From: Bacillota bacterium | Lineage (GTDB): Bacteria; Bacillota; Clostridia; Peptostreptococcales; Anaerovoracaceae | Length of the DNA: 64,000 nucleotides | Reading direction: 5' to 3' | Assembly: GCA_030526355.1 (NCBI GenBank) | Contig: JAUNDC010000008.1 | Location: forward strand, 37,802 to 101,801 | Shown here: positions 25,050 to 32,781 of the stretch, piece by piece | Numbering within the stretch: position 1 is the first letter of the stretch | Layout: each line of letters opens with the position of its first letter | Notes under the pieces: model-generated | Database searches by the model: none | What the model saw: only the letters and a program-made list of their open reading frames with translations | Told to the model about the DNA's origin: nothing | Made by a program: the position numbers and the translations under genes

Positions 25050-27656
25050 ATGTCTCGAAAACAGATTCTGATTGTTGAAGATAATATCATAAACAGGGAG
25101 ATGCTTGTTGAAATCCTTGCTGATCAGTATGATACGCTGGAAGCCGGAAACGGCGAGGAAGCAATGGAAATTATGAGACAGCGTAAGGATGATATAGCCC
25201 TGGTTCTGCTGGATGTGATAATGCCTGTGATGGACGGATACAGCTTTCTTGATAAAGTCAAGCAAGACCCTGAGCTGGCATATATTCCTGTTATCGTAAT
25301 GACGCAGAGTGCAGGAGAAGAAGATGAAATTGAAGCATTGTCTCACGGTGCAGCGGATTTTGTTCCCAAGCCGTACAGACCACAGATAATAAGACACAGG
25401 GTTGCAGGAATAATAAATCTGAGAGAAACAGTAGCCCAGGTCAATACACTCAAATTCGACAGGTTGACAGGGCTGTACAGCAAAGAGTATTTTTATGGAA
25501 AGGTTTACGAGCTGCTACAGCAGTATCCTGACGAAAACTGGATAATAGTATGTTCAAATATAGAGAATTTTAAGGTGTTCAACGATGTGTTCGGCGTTGC
25601 CTCCGGAGATGATCTGCTACGTGAGGTGGCCAATGTGTTCAGAAAGCATGCACGGAACAAAGGTATCTGTGGCAGAATAGACGCAGACAGATTCGCATGT
25701 CTGCATCCGTTTCCTGAAGAAAGTACAGAAGAGAACCTCAAAAGATTCGATAATCTGATCAGCCTGAATAACAGAAACAGCAGCAATATAGTAATGAAAT
25801 GGGGGCTGTACAGAGTTACAGATCACAGTGTGCCTGTAGAGCAGATGTGTGACAGAGCCTTTATGGCCGCAGAAAGCATCAAAGGGCAGTTCGGCAAAGT
25901 AGCGGCAGAGTATGATGATGAGCTGCGGAACAAGCTTCTCAGAGAGCAGATGATTACAGATATGATGGAAAACGCACTTGATGAGGAACAGTTTGATGTA
26001 TATCTTCAGCCTAAATACTGCCTCCATAATGACAGCCTTGCAGGAGCGGAGGCTCTGGTGAGATGGAATCACCCGGAACACGGCTTCATGTCGCCCGGCG
26101 AATTCATACCACTGTTTGAAAAGAACGGATTCATAACCAGACTTGACCAGTATATGTGGGAGCGGGTATGCGCATATATGAAAGGCTGGAAGGATAAGGG
26201 ATATCCAACGCTGCCGGTATCTGTAAACGTATCACGTGCTGATGTATATCAGGCAGATATTGCCCAGGTTCTTATGGGTATCGTAAAAAAGTACGGAATC
26301 TCTCCGTCGGAGCTGCATCTTGAAATAACCGAAAGCGCATATACCGAGAACCCCGCACAGATTGTCAGTACTGTAAGCAGGCTGAGAGAGCTGGGCTTTG
26401 TTATAGAAATAGATGATTTCGGAAGCGGATATTCGTCTCTTAACATGCTTAATCAGATGGAGCTGGATGTGCTGAAGCTGGATATGAAGTTCATACGCAG
26501 CGAGGCCGCCAAGCCGGTGGATCAGGGAATCATGAAGTTTATCATAAACCTGGCACGATGGATGGAGGTCGGCGTCGTAGCCGAAGGTGTAGAAACGAGA
26601 GAGCAGCTTGAGAGATTGAGAGAAATAGGCTGCGATTATGTTCAGGGCTACTATTTTGCCCGCCCTATGCCTGTACATGATTTTGAGAAGATATTGACAG
26701 GGCAGTCTGTAAAGGGCACGAAAAAAGACAGCAGCCATATCATTCCGTATGACAAGCCATGTATTCTGGTTATAGATGAGGATGAGGAATACAGGCAGCT
26801 GATTAAGCAGGCGGTGCATGGCGCATACAAGCTGATAGAAATCCATGATATCCACGAGCTGAACAGAATTGTCGAGCAGAATGGAAAAGAAATATGCGCA
26901 GCAGTATTGAGTATGACTCTGCCTGATAATCAGAGTGCAGCTGTCATGTCGATACTGAGAAACAGCCATATGGCATGGAGAGTTCCTGTCCTTGCAACTG
27001 CATATCACGATGAGCAGCTGGAGGAAAAGGCATTTAATATGGACGCCGATGATTTTGCATCAAAGCCTTGCAGTGAAAGAAGTCTGCAGAAAAGGCTGGC
27101 GCGGCTTCTCGGTCTGCGTACATATCAGGAACGCGAAATCAAGCTGAAGGATGAGGCAAACCATGATTATCTGACAGGGCTCCTTAACAGAAGGGGACTC
27201 AATATTGAAATCAGCAGGATAAAAAAGACTGACTTCCCGGTAGCGTGCTATATCTTTGATCTTGATCGCCTGAAGGCAGTCAATGATAACGTGGGTCACA
27301 AGGAAGGCGACCGGATGTTAAAATGTTTTGGAGAGCTGCTGGTGCGCCACACCAGAGACACCGATGTAGTATCCCGTTATGGTGGTGACGAATTTGTGGT
27401 GATTCTCAAGAAAATCAGAGACAAGGAGGTTGTCCTAAGAAAAGGAACGGAAATCTGCAGAGATTTCACCAGAGTTACGATTGAAGGCGGCTTTCGTGCA
27501 GCATGCTCGGTAGGTGCTGTTATGTGTGATGATATGAACACTTCCATAAGTGAGCTGATAACCCGTGCCGATCAGGCAATGTATTATGCCAAGGCACACA
27601 ATAAAGGCGGGTGCTGCTTATGGGATTCCGAAAAAATGCAGGCGATTCATAAATGA
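25050..27656 (+). CDS. Five-domain c-di-GMP protein: REC-GGDEF*-EAL-REC*-GGDEF
   Basis: An 868-residue cytosolic signalling protein. Order read from sequence: receiver domain (residues about 5-120, acceptor Asp in VLLDVIMPVMDG); a degenerate GGDEF domain (about 140-275) with ADRF at the catalytic loop; an EAL phosphodiesterase (about 300-545) with EALVRW, LEITES, IDDFGSGYSS, KLDMKF and AEGVET all kept; a second receiver (about 570-690) whose acceptor position reads VLSMTLPD, Ser for Asp; and a GGDEF cyclase (about 705-865) with RYGGDEFVVIL and an RDTD inhibitory site five residues before it. It can probably both make and degrade c-di-GMP. No kinase gene is adjacent. The stop overlaps a 16-bp site (27644-27659). 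Confidence 0.93.
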   Translation: MSRKQILIVEDNIINREMLVEILADQYDTLEAGNGEEAMEIMRQRKDDIALVLLDVIMPVMDGYSFLDKVKQDPELAYIPVIVMTQSAGEEDEIEALSHGAADFVPKPYRPQIIRHRVAGIINLRETVAQVNTLKFDRLTGLYSKEYFYGKVYELLQQYPDENWIIVCSNIENFKVFNDVFGVASGDDLLREVANVFRKHARNKGICGRIDADRFACLHPFPEESTEENLKRFDNLISLNNRNSSNIVMKWGLYRVTDHSVPVEQMCDRAFMAAESIKGQFGKVAAEYDDELRNKLLREQMITDMMENALDEEQFDVYLQPKYCLHNDSLAGAEALVRWNHPEHGFMSPGEFIPLFEKNGFITRLDQYMWERVCAYMKGWKDKGYPTLPVSVNVSRADVYQADIAQVLMGIVKKYGISPSELHLEITESAYTENPAQIVSTVSRLRELGFVIEIDDFGSGYSSLNMLNQMELDVLKLDMKFIRSEAAKPVDQGIMKFIINLARWMEVGVVAEGVETREQLERLREIGCDYVQGYYFARPMPVHDFEKILTGQSVKGTKKDSSHIIPYDKPCILVIDEDEEYRQLIKQAVHGAYKLIEIHDIHELNRIVEQNGKEICAAVLSMTLPDNQSAAVMSILRNSHMAWRVPVLATAYHDEQLEEKAFNMDADDFASKPCSERSLQKRLARLLGLRTYQEREIKLKDEANHDYLTGLLNRRGLNIEISRIKKTDFPVACYIFDLDRLKAVNDNVGHKEGDRMLKCFGELLVRHTRDTDVVSRYGGDEFVVILKKIRDKEVVLRKGTEICRDFTRVTIEGGFRAACSVGAVMCDDMNTSISELITRADQAMYYAKAHNKGGCCLWDSEKMQAIHK

Positions 27657-27659
27657 GTC
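27644..27659. promoter_or_regulatory. Candidate upstream activator site for the sigma-54 activator
   Basis: GATTCATAAATGAGTC overlaps the end of the c-di-GMP gene and lies 72 bases before a -24/-12 promoter. A near-identical 16-mer (15 of 16 bases, reverse strand) and a 14-base partial copy lie upstream of the activator gene at 30317-30332 and 30286-30299. Confidence 0.7.
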
Positions 27660-27731
27660 AAAAAACACCTGAAAATGTCGAAAAAGAATAAAATATAGGC
27701 TGAAATCATGAAAAATATGCGTTTTTACAAG

Positions 27732-27748
27732 TTGGCATGGTTTATGCT
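27732..27748 (+). promoter_or_regulatory. Sigma-54-type (-24/-12) promoter
   Basis: TTGGCATGGTTTATGCT matches TTGGCACG-N4-TTGCW with correct GG-to-GC spacing and two mismatches. Transcription should start near 27759, giving a leader of about 45 bases before the small gene at 27805. A sigma-54 activator is encoded just downstream on the other strand. Confidence 0.78.
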
Positions 27749-27804
27749 ATATATATTAACGAAAAGCGAAAGAATTATTGTTGATATATATGGAGGTAAT
27801 TAAA

Positions 27805-28038
27805 ATGTCAAATTCAGAATTAATGAAAGCGTTTAACAGAGCATATTCACTGGGAAATACTATTCCTCACGGTCAGGACAGAGAAGTACTCGAAAAGCTG
27901 ACAAGACAGTTTGCTGAAACAAATAAAATCAGCTATACAGAAGAAGAGCTTAACGAGGTTATCGACTTTGCAATGGAAAACCTGCCGATGAATGAAAGGG
28001 CTGATCACTCATTCCCAGCAGGAAAGATGATGAGATAA
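27805..28038 (+). CDS. Small conserved-looking protein of unknown function
   Basis: A 77-residue acidic, helical protein that I do not recognise. The start at 27805 is set by TGGAGGT 8 bases upstream. There is no signal peptide, membrane segment or cysteine. Predicted features: an N-terminal helix (SNSELMKAFNRAYSL), a charged middle (DREVLEKLTRQFAE), a helix-turn (SYTEEELNEVIDFAMENL) and a polar tail. It is the only gene between a sigma-54-type promoter and a terminator, so it seems to be the main local output of the convergent activator gene. No function is assigned. Confidence 0.75.
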   Translation: MSNSELMKAFNRAYSLGNTIPHGQDREVLEKLTRQFAETNKISYTEEELNEVIDFAMENLPMNERADHSFPAGKMMR

Positions 28039-28088
28039 GGAGAACCGGTAGCCGGAATATGCGATAACAAAAGAAAGCTGATATTAAA

Positions 28089-28120
28089 ATACGGGCTGTT
28101 AAAGCCCGTATCTTGTTTTT
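28089..28120. terminator. Bidirectional terminator between small gene and sigma-54 activator
   Basis: ATACGGGCT pairs with AGCCCGTAT around GTTAA, with CTTGTTTTTTT after it on the plus strand and TTTTAATAT on the minus strand. The stem includes the last codons and stop of the activator gene. Confidence 0.88.
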
Positions 28121-30183
28121 TTGCGTGCAAAGGTTGCCTGTGGAAGATCGAGAAATTCTGCAGCCTTTCTTGTCGTTCCTTCTTTCTGAAGGGCGTATTC
28201 TATAAGCTTTTTTTCCTGATGCTCCATGATAGCTCTGAAATCCACCGATTCGTTTCTGCGGAATTCGTTCCTTACATCCAGCATTGTTTTGTCATATACA
28301 CTTTTATTTAGCAGCTGATCCACCAGATCCTCATCTATTATGGTTTCCCTGCTGCTGATTATCAGACGCTGGACCACGTTTTCCAGCTCCCTTACATTTC
28401 CGGGCCAGTGATAATCACACATCAGCTCCATGGCCTCAGGCGATATCTCCCGGATTGTTCCGTATTTTTTGCTGTAATGCTCCAGAAAATGCTCTGCCAG
28501 ACAGACAATGTCCTCTTTTCGCTCTCTAAGCGGCGGAACATTGATTATGCATATATTGAGCCTGTAGTAGAGATCCTCACGGAATTTTCCTTCCTTTACC
28601 AGCTCCTGCAGAGGGATGTTATTGGCACAGATGACTCTGACGTCTGCGGTTTTCTGTTTTGTTCCGCCCACCCTGTAATACCTGTTCTCCTGCAGTACTC
28701 TCAGAAGCTTGGACTGCATCGTAAGTGAGAGTGTGCCTATTTCATCGAGAAAGAGAGTGCCCTGATTTGCCAGCTCGAAGTAGCCCTCCTTGCCCTGATC
28801 ACGTGCACCTGTGAAGGCACCCTTGTCGTATCCGAAAAACTCAGATTCAGCCAGATTCTCCTGAATGGTGGCGCAGTTGATTTTGATGCATGGCTTGGAC
28901 TGGCGCGGAGAATTATGATGTATAAGCTCCAGGATTTTTTCCTTGCCGACACCTGTTTCGCCCTGGATTATGACATTGCAGTCGTACCGGGCAATATTGA
29001 GGGCTTCCTCCACCATTTCTCCCGTAACCGGGCTCTGGTAAACGAAATCGTTGATTTTTTCGGCAGTCTCCATAGCGCTTGATTTCAGTTTGTTTGCGTG
29101 CTTGCCGGAGTTCTTTTTTGTTCGGCGGTATATGTCATCAAGCTTGTCAAGCTTGTCAGCTACGGTTTTGAGGAGAGTCATTGTAAAATCCTGATTGCCG
29201 TGCATATACTGGTCAAAGTAGCTTGTCTTAACGGATTTGCCCATGGTTTCCGCCACAAAAACCCCTTGTGCGTATTTGCTTCGTATCGATGAAAAGAACA
29301 GGTTGCCGTTATCCTTTACCAGCAGTACTGCCAGAGTTTCAGCCCCGCGTATATCCTCGCCAACTATTACAAAATCCTGCTCACACAGCTCCGGATCAGC
29401 CGTGGTAAGGTCCTTGAAGGTATCGATGGGCTTTGTTTCATCCACGAAATAAACCTTCTGAATATCAGGTGCCATGAGCTCTGTAATGGCTTCATTGCTG
29501 ATTCCGGGGAACAAGGTTTCATCGATGATGACATTGATGGCAGTGCTGTTTCCCATAGCCTTTTTAACTGCTTCAGTATATACAAGAGGTGTAAAAAGGT
29601 CCCTGCTGAGTATGGTGATTTTCTTTGGCTGTATTTCTGTTGCCAGCTTGTATGTTCTGTAGAAATTGCCGGCTTCGTCGATGGCAATCATTGTGTAATT
29701 GTTCTTCACATCCGCTTCAACGGGGAAAAGGTGCTCGGGTCTGAAGCAGATTCCGTATCCGCTGGCGGTAAACTGGCAGCTTTCATAGTCGATTTCCTTG
29801 ATATGGTCAATGTGAAGCGGAACGGCCATCAGAGCTGTAACGCAGTACACCTCATCACCCGGTTTATGCGGGCAGAGGTGAGCAACCTTGGAGCCGACAG
29901 CATCAATTGTACCCATGAGGATGCCGCCGCTGCCGGTATACGGATTGTGAAGCTTGCCGCGCTTATCGACTATATCCAGTATTCTCGCCTTTATCTTGGC
30001 ATCATCGTAGCCGCAGCTGGTGCATATCTGCTGGAAGCTGTCCCATTCAACATGAATCCTGTCAATGCTGAGGCGGATTTCATAAGGATTTATTTCCTTG
30101 CTGTTATCGATTTTCCATGCAGTGACAGGTACAGTATTTTCGGGCTCGATTACCCTGCCCAGTCCAAATTCTTCTTTTATCAT
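28099..30183 (-). CDS. Sigma-54-dependent activator with L-erythro-3,5-diaminohexanoate-dehydrogenase-like sensor domain
   Basis: A 694-residue enhancer-binding protein. Residues about 1-345 resemble lysine-fermentation 3,5-diaminohexanoate dehydrogenase (Kdd): GRVIEPENTVPVTAWKIDN, the long SFQQICTSCG region and RGKLHNPYTGSGGILMGTI. The nucleotide-binding glycine loop of Kdd is replaced (ITILSRDLFTPLVYTEAV), so this part is probably a ligand sensor and not an enzyme. Residues about 385-620 are an AAA+ domain with GETGVGKE (near 407), GAFTGA (near 456, the sigma-54 contact loop) and LFLDEIG (near 479). A Fis-type helix-turn-helix (TTRKAAEFLDLPQATFARKK) ends the protein. It faces a gene with a -24/-12 promoter. 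That it senses a lysine-degradation intermediate is inference. Confidence 0.88.
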   Translation of the reverse strand: MIKEEFGLGRVIEPENTVPVTAWKIDNSKEINPYEIRLSIDRIHVEWDSFQQICTSCGYDDAKIKARILDIVDKRGKLHNPYTGSGGILMGTIDAVGSKVAHLCPHKPGDEVYCVTALMAVPLHIDHIKEIDYESCQFTASGYGICFRPEHLFPVEADVKNNYTMIAIDEAGNFYRTYKLATEIQPKKITILSRDLFTPLVYTEAVKKAMGNSTAINVIIDETLFPGISNEAITELMAPDIQKVYFVDETKPIDTFKDLTTADPELCEQDFVIVGEDIRGAETLAVLLVKDNGNLFFSSIRSKYAQGVFVAETMGKSVKTSYFDQYMHGNQDFTMTLLKTVADKLDKLDDIYRRTKKNSGKHANKLKSSAMETAEKINDFVYQSPVTGEMVEEALNIARYDCNVIIQGETGVGKEKILELIHHNSPRQSKPCIKINCATIQENLAESEFFGYDKGAFTGARDQGKEGYFELANQGTLFLDEIGTLSLTMQSKLLRVLQENRYYRVGGTKQKTADVRVICANNIPLQELVKEGKFREDLYYRLNICIINVPPLRERKEDIVCLAEHFLEHYSKKYGTIREISPEAMELMCDYHWPGNVRELENVVQRLIISSRETIIDEDLVDQLLNKSVYDKTMLDVRNEFRRNESVDFRAIMEHQEKKLIEYALQKEGTTRKAAEFLDLPQATFARKKTRYGL

Positions 30184-30248
30184 AATTCTGTCTCTCCGTT
30201 TAATTCGAAGTTTTTAAGTATTTTTGAAAATTAATAAATATATCATAA

Positions 30249-30277
30249 ATTTTATAACGCAAAATGCACGGTGTCAA
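30249..30277 (-). promoter_or_regulatory. Sigma-A promoter for the sigma-54 activator gene
   Basis: Minus strand: -35 TTGACA (30277-30272), 17-bp spacer, -10 TAAAAT (30254-30249). The two GATTCAT sites lie directly upstream of the -35. Confidence 0.75.
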
Positions 30278-30285
30278 AGGGTTTC

Positions 30286-30332
30286 GATTCATTTATGAGA
30301 AAAAATGCGCCAAAGCGACTCATTAATGAATC
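30286..30332. promoter_or_regulatory. Pair of candidate activator-binding sites upstream of the activator gene
   Basis: GATTCATTTATGAG (30286-30299) and GACTCATTAATGAATC (30317-30332) are centred 31 bp apart, about three helical turns. Read on the minus strand the second differs from the site at 27644 in one base. The arrangement suggests autoregulation. Confidence 0.6.
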
Positions 30333-30345
30333 AAGCTTTGGCGCA
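30300..30345 (-). terminator. Terminator of the aro operon
   Basis: On the minus strand TGCGCCAAAGC (30345-30335) pairs with GCTTTGGCGCA (30316-30306), then six T residues. The 18-base loop contains one of the GATTCAT-type sites, so one stretch serves as RNA terminator and probable protein site. Confidence 0.85.
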
Positions 30346-30370
30346 AGTCTTCAAGGCTTACTTTTTTTGT

Positions 30371-31618
30371 TTACAGCTGCAGAGCTTCCCTGATGGCCTC
30401 TGTCAGCTGCTGCTTGTGACGTTTTTTTGAATTATCAAGGGTTACATCGGCAGCCGCTGTGTATAAAGGCATACGTTCCTTTTCCATGGTTATAAGTGTG
30501 CTGACATCTTTTGACAGGGGTCTTCCGTCTGTAGGAAGGCTTGAAACAGGTCTGCTGATATGAACCATAAGTGCGTTCTGCCTGAGGGCATCCACATTTT
30601 CAGGACGTAGTACCGCACCGCCGCCTGTTGCAATGACAAGTCCGCACTGCTTTCCCAGCTCTGCGGCGACTTCGGATTCCATATCTCTGAAATACTTTTC
30701 ACCGTATTTTTCGAAGATTTCAGGGATTGTCATATTGGCACGCTTTACAATTTCCTCATCCATGTCAACAAGCTCCTTGCCTGTGAGCTCCGAAACAATG
30801 CCGCCGATGGTTGATTTGCCGCTGCCGGGCATGCCGATCAGGACTATGTTCTGCATCTGACGCTCCATGGCTGCGATAATACGTTCGTTTTCTGATATGA
30901 AAGCACCGGGCGTGCCGAGAAAATATCCGGCGGCAGCTGTAGCCTGAGCCACCAGCATCGGCAGACCGTTGGCATACCTGAGCCCCTTCTTCTGAGCATC
31001 CAGCAGAAGTCTGGTTTTAAAAGGATTGTAAATTACATCTATGACAGACTCGCAGGCGGGGAAATCATCAAGTGAAATCACGCTCTGCATATTGCCGGGG
31101 AACGTGCCTACAGGTGTGGTATTGATGATTACCTGAATTTTGTCCGCGATTTCCGGCAGTCTCTCGTATGTCAGCATGTGAGCCTCCGACTGGGAACGGG
31201 AAGCGATGAATATTTCGGCAGCTCCCTGATCTGCCACTGCTTTGCGGGCCATCAGAGAGGTTCCGCCTGTGCCGAGAATAAGCACGGTTCTGCCGTCAAA
31301 GCTTATTCCCGAACGTTCCGCATTATAAAGGAAGCCCTCGTAGTCGGTATTATGCCCTGTAAGTCTGCCGTCTTTTCTGTAAAGTGTGTTTACTGCACCG
31401 ATGGAGGCGGCCAGCTCAGAGACATGGTCGCACAGTGGGATAACATCCTGCTTGTATGGTATGGTGACGTTAAGCCCACCGAAGTCGTGTGCCTTTACAA
31501 AATCAGGCATTTCCTCCGGTGTGAGGCTGTAAAGCTCATACTGGTATTTCCCCAGAGTTTCATGGATTTCCTTAGAGTAGCTGTGTACAAGTGTTTTTCC
31601 TATAAGTCCGTATTTCAT
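30371..31618 (-). CDS. aroEK: Fused shikimate dehydrogenase (AroE) - shikimate kinase (AroK)
   Basis: A 415-residue bifunctional protein. Residues about 1-250 are AroE: GKTLVHSYSKEIHE (shikimate-binding Ser pair), LNVTIPYKQD with the catalytic lysine near residue 53, NTDYEGF, and the NADP loop LILGTGGTSLMARKAV near residue 113. Residues about 255-415 are AroK: LIGMPGSGKSTIGG (Walker A near 259), DMDEEIVKRANMTI, GEKYFRDMESEV, ATGGGAVLRPENV. It reduces 3-dehydroshikimate and phosphorylates shikimate, two consecutive steps. It is last in the aro operon. The fusion removes the need for separate aroE and aroK; dehydroquinate dehydratase is not in the window. Confidence 0.94.
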   Translation of the reverse strand: MKYGLIGKTLVHSYSKEIHETLGKYQYELYSLTPEEMPDFVKAHDFGGLNVTIPYKQDVIPLCDHVSELAASIGAVNTLYRKDGRLTGHNTDYEGFLYNAERSGISFDGRTVLILGTGGTSLMARKAVADQGAAEIFIASRSQSEAHMLTYERLPEIADKIQVIINTTPVGTFPGNMQSVISLDDFPACESVIDVIYNPFKTRLLLDAQKKGLRYANGLPMLVAQATAAAGYFLGTPGAFISENERIIAAMERQMQNIVLIGMPGSGKSTIGGIVSELTGKELVDMDEEIVKRANMTIPEIFEKYGEKYFRDMESEVAAELGKQCGLVIATGGGAVLRPENVDALRQNALMVHISRPVSSLPTDGRPLSKDVSTLITMEKERMPLYTAAADVTLDNSKKRHKQQLTEAIREALQL

Positions 31619-31632
31619 CGTTGCTCTCCGGT

Positions 31633-32781
31633 TTAAATGGTTTCAGTGTAGCAGCCCAGGAACACGAAGGTTTCCGGCTGATTCTCAAGTTCACTCAGCA
31701 GATTGATAAGCTCAGGTGAATATACCGAAGCCTCCAGATCAAAGTAAAACATGAACTCGAAGTCGCTGCCCGGAATCGGTCTTGATTCCAGCTTTGTCAG
31801 ATTTACTCCCAGAGCCGCGAATTTGGCGATGGCGTGGTAAAGTGAACGCGGGCTGTGAGGCAGTGACAAAATCAGACTGATTTTGTTTGAGCCCGGGTAG
31901 ATTTCCAGCTTCTTGGAGATGCAGATAAATCTGGTGTAATTATTGTCGCTGGTCTGGATATGTTTTTTGAGAAGCTCCAGACCATAAAGGTCGAGACATT
32001 CCATAGATGAAATGGCTGCAACATCGGTTCTTTCGCTGTCAGCAACCATCTTGGCTGCCAGAGCTGTGTTTTCGCATACTGTGATTTTCACGTCCGAAAG
32101 TCCCTTGAGGAATTCTCCGCACTGGCCGATAGCCTGTTCATGTGAAAAGATTTCTCTGACATCGCTGAGTCTGGTGCCCGGCTTTGCCATCAGGTTATGA
32201 TTGATGCGCAGGCGGAGGCTCTTGGCAATATGGAAGTTGTAGTTCTGCATCAGGTCGTAGACCGTTCCGACAGAGCCATAGGAGCTGTTTTCGATAGGAA
32301 GTATGCCGTACTGACAGAGTCCCTTTTCCACGGCGTTGAAGACACCCTCGAAGCTGTTGAAGAACATGATGCTAGGCACTTCAAAGAGCTTCTCGCAGGC
32401 GGCCTGTGAGTTGGAGCCGGCAACGCCCTGACATGCAACGACAGCTTTTTTCGGGAAAAGAGTAGGTGTATCAGCCAATGCCTGCTCAATTCTTTCGGCA
32501 AGATCGGATCTTCGTGCCAGGTAATTGTTCTGACATGATCTGCTGGCATCAAAGATAGTATTGAAGAGAAGCCGCGCATACCCGTCATAAGGTTCACCTA
32601 TCTGCTCGGAAACCTTGTGCAGGATCTCCTTTTCTCTTCTGTCACTGAGGACGGGCATATTGTGTTCTTTTTTATATTTGGCAACCTCAAGAGAGGTCTC
32701 CATTCTTTTTTTGAACAGCTCGGTGAGCTGTGAATCTATCTGGTCTATATCGTTTCTCAGTTTATCAAGTGTTTCAGTCAT
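31633..32781 (-). CDS. pheA: Bifunctional chorismate mutase / prephenate dehydratase
   Basis: A 382-residue P-protein for phenylalanine synthesis. Residues about 1-90 are an AroQ-type chorismate mutase (LRNDIDQIDSQLTELFKKRM, VAKYKKEHNMPVLSDRREKE). Residues about 110-290 are prephenate dehydratase, with ACQGVAGSNSQAAC, LPIENSSYGSVGTVYDLM and the NYTRFICISK region containing the catalytic Thr-Arg-Phe. The C-terminal ACT domain (PHSPRSLYHAIAKFAALGVN, ESRPIPGSDFEFMFYFD) should bind phenylalanine for feedback inhibition. It overlaps aroC by 8 bases. Position 15 bases before aroEK keeps the order of the operon. Confidence 0.93.
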   Translation of the reverse strand: MTETLDKLRNDIDQIDSQLTELFKKRMETSLEVAKYKKEHNMPVLSDRREKEILHKVSEQIGEPYDGYARLLFNTIFDASRSCQNNYLARRSDLAERIEQALADTPTLFPKKAVVACQGVAGSNSQAACEKLFEVPSIMFFNSFEGVFNAVEKGLCQYGILPIENSSYGSVGTVYDLMQNYNFHIAKSLRLRINHNLMAKPGTRLSDVREIFSHEQAIGQCGEFLKGLSDVKITVCENTALAAKMVADSERTDVAAISSMECLDLYGLELLKKHIQTSDNNYTRFICISKKLEIYPGSNKISLILSLPHSPRSLYHAIAKFAALGVNLTKLESRPIPGSDFEFMFYFDLEASVYSPELINLLSELENQPETFVFLGCYTETI

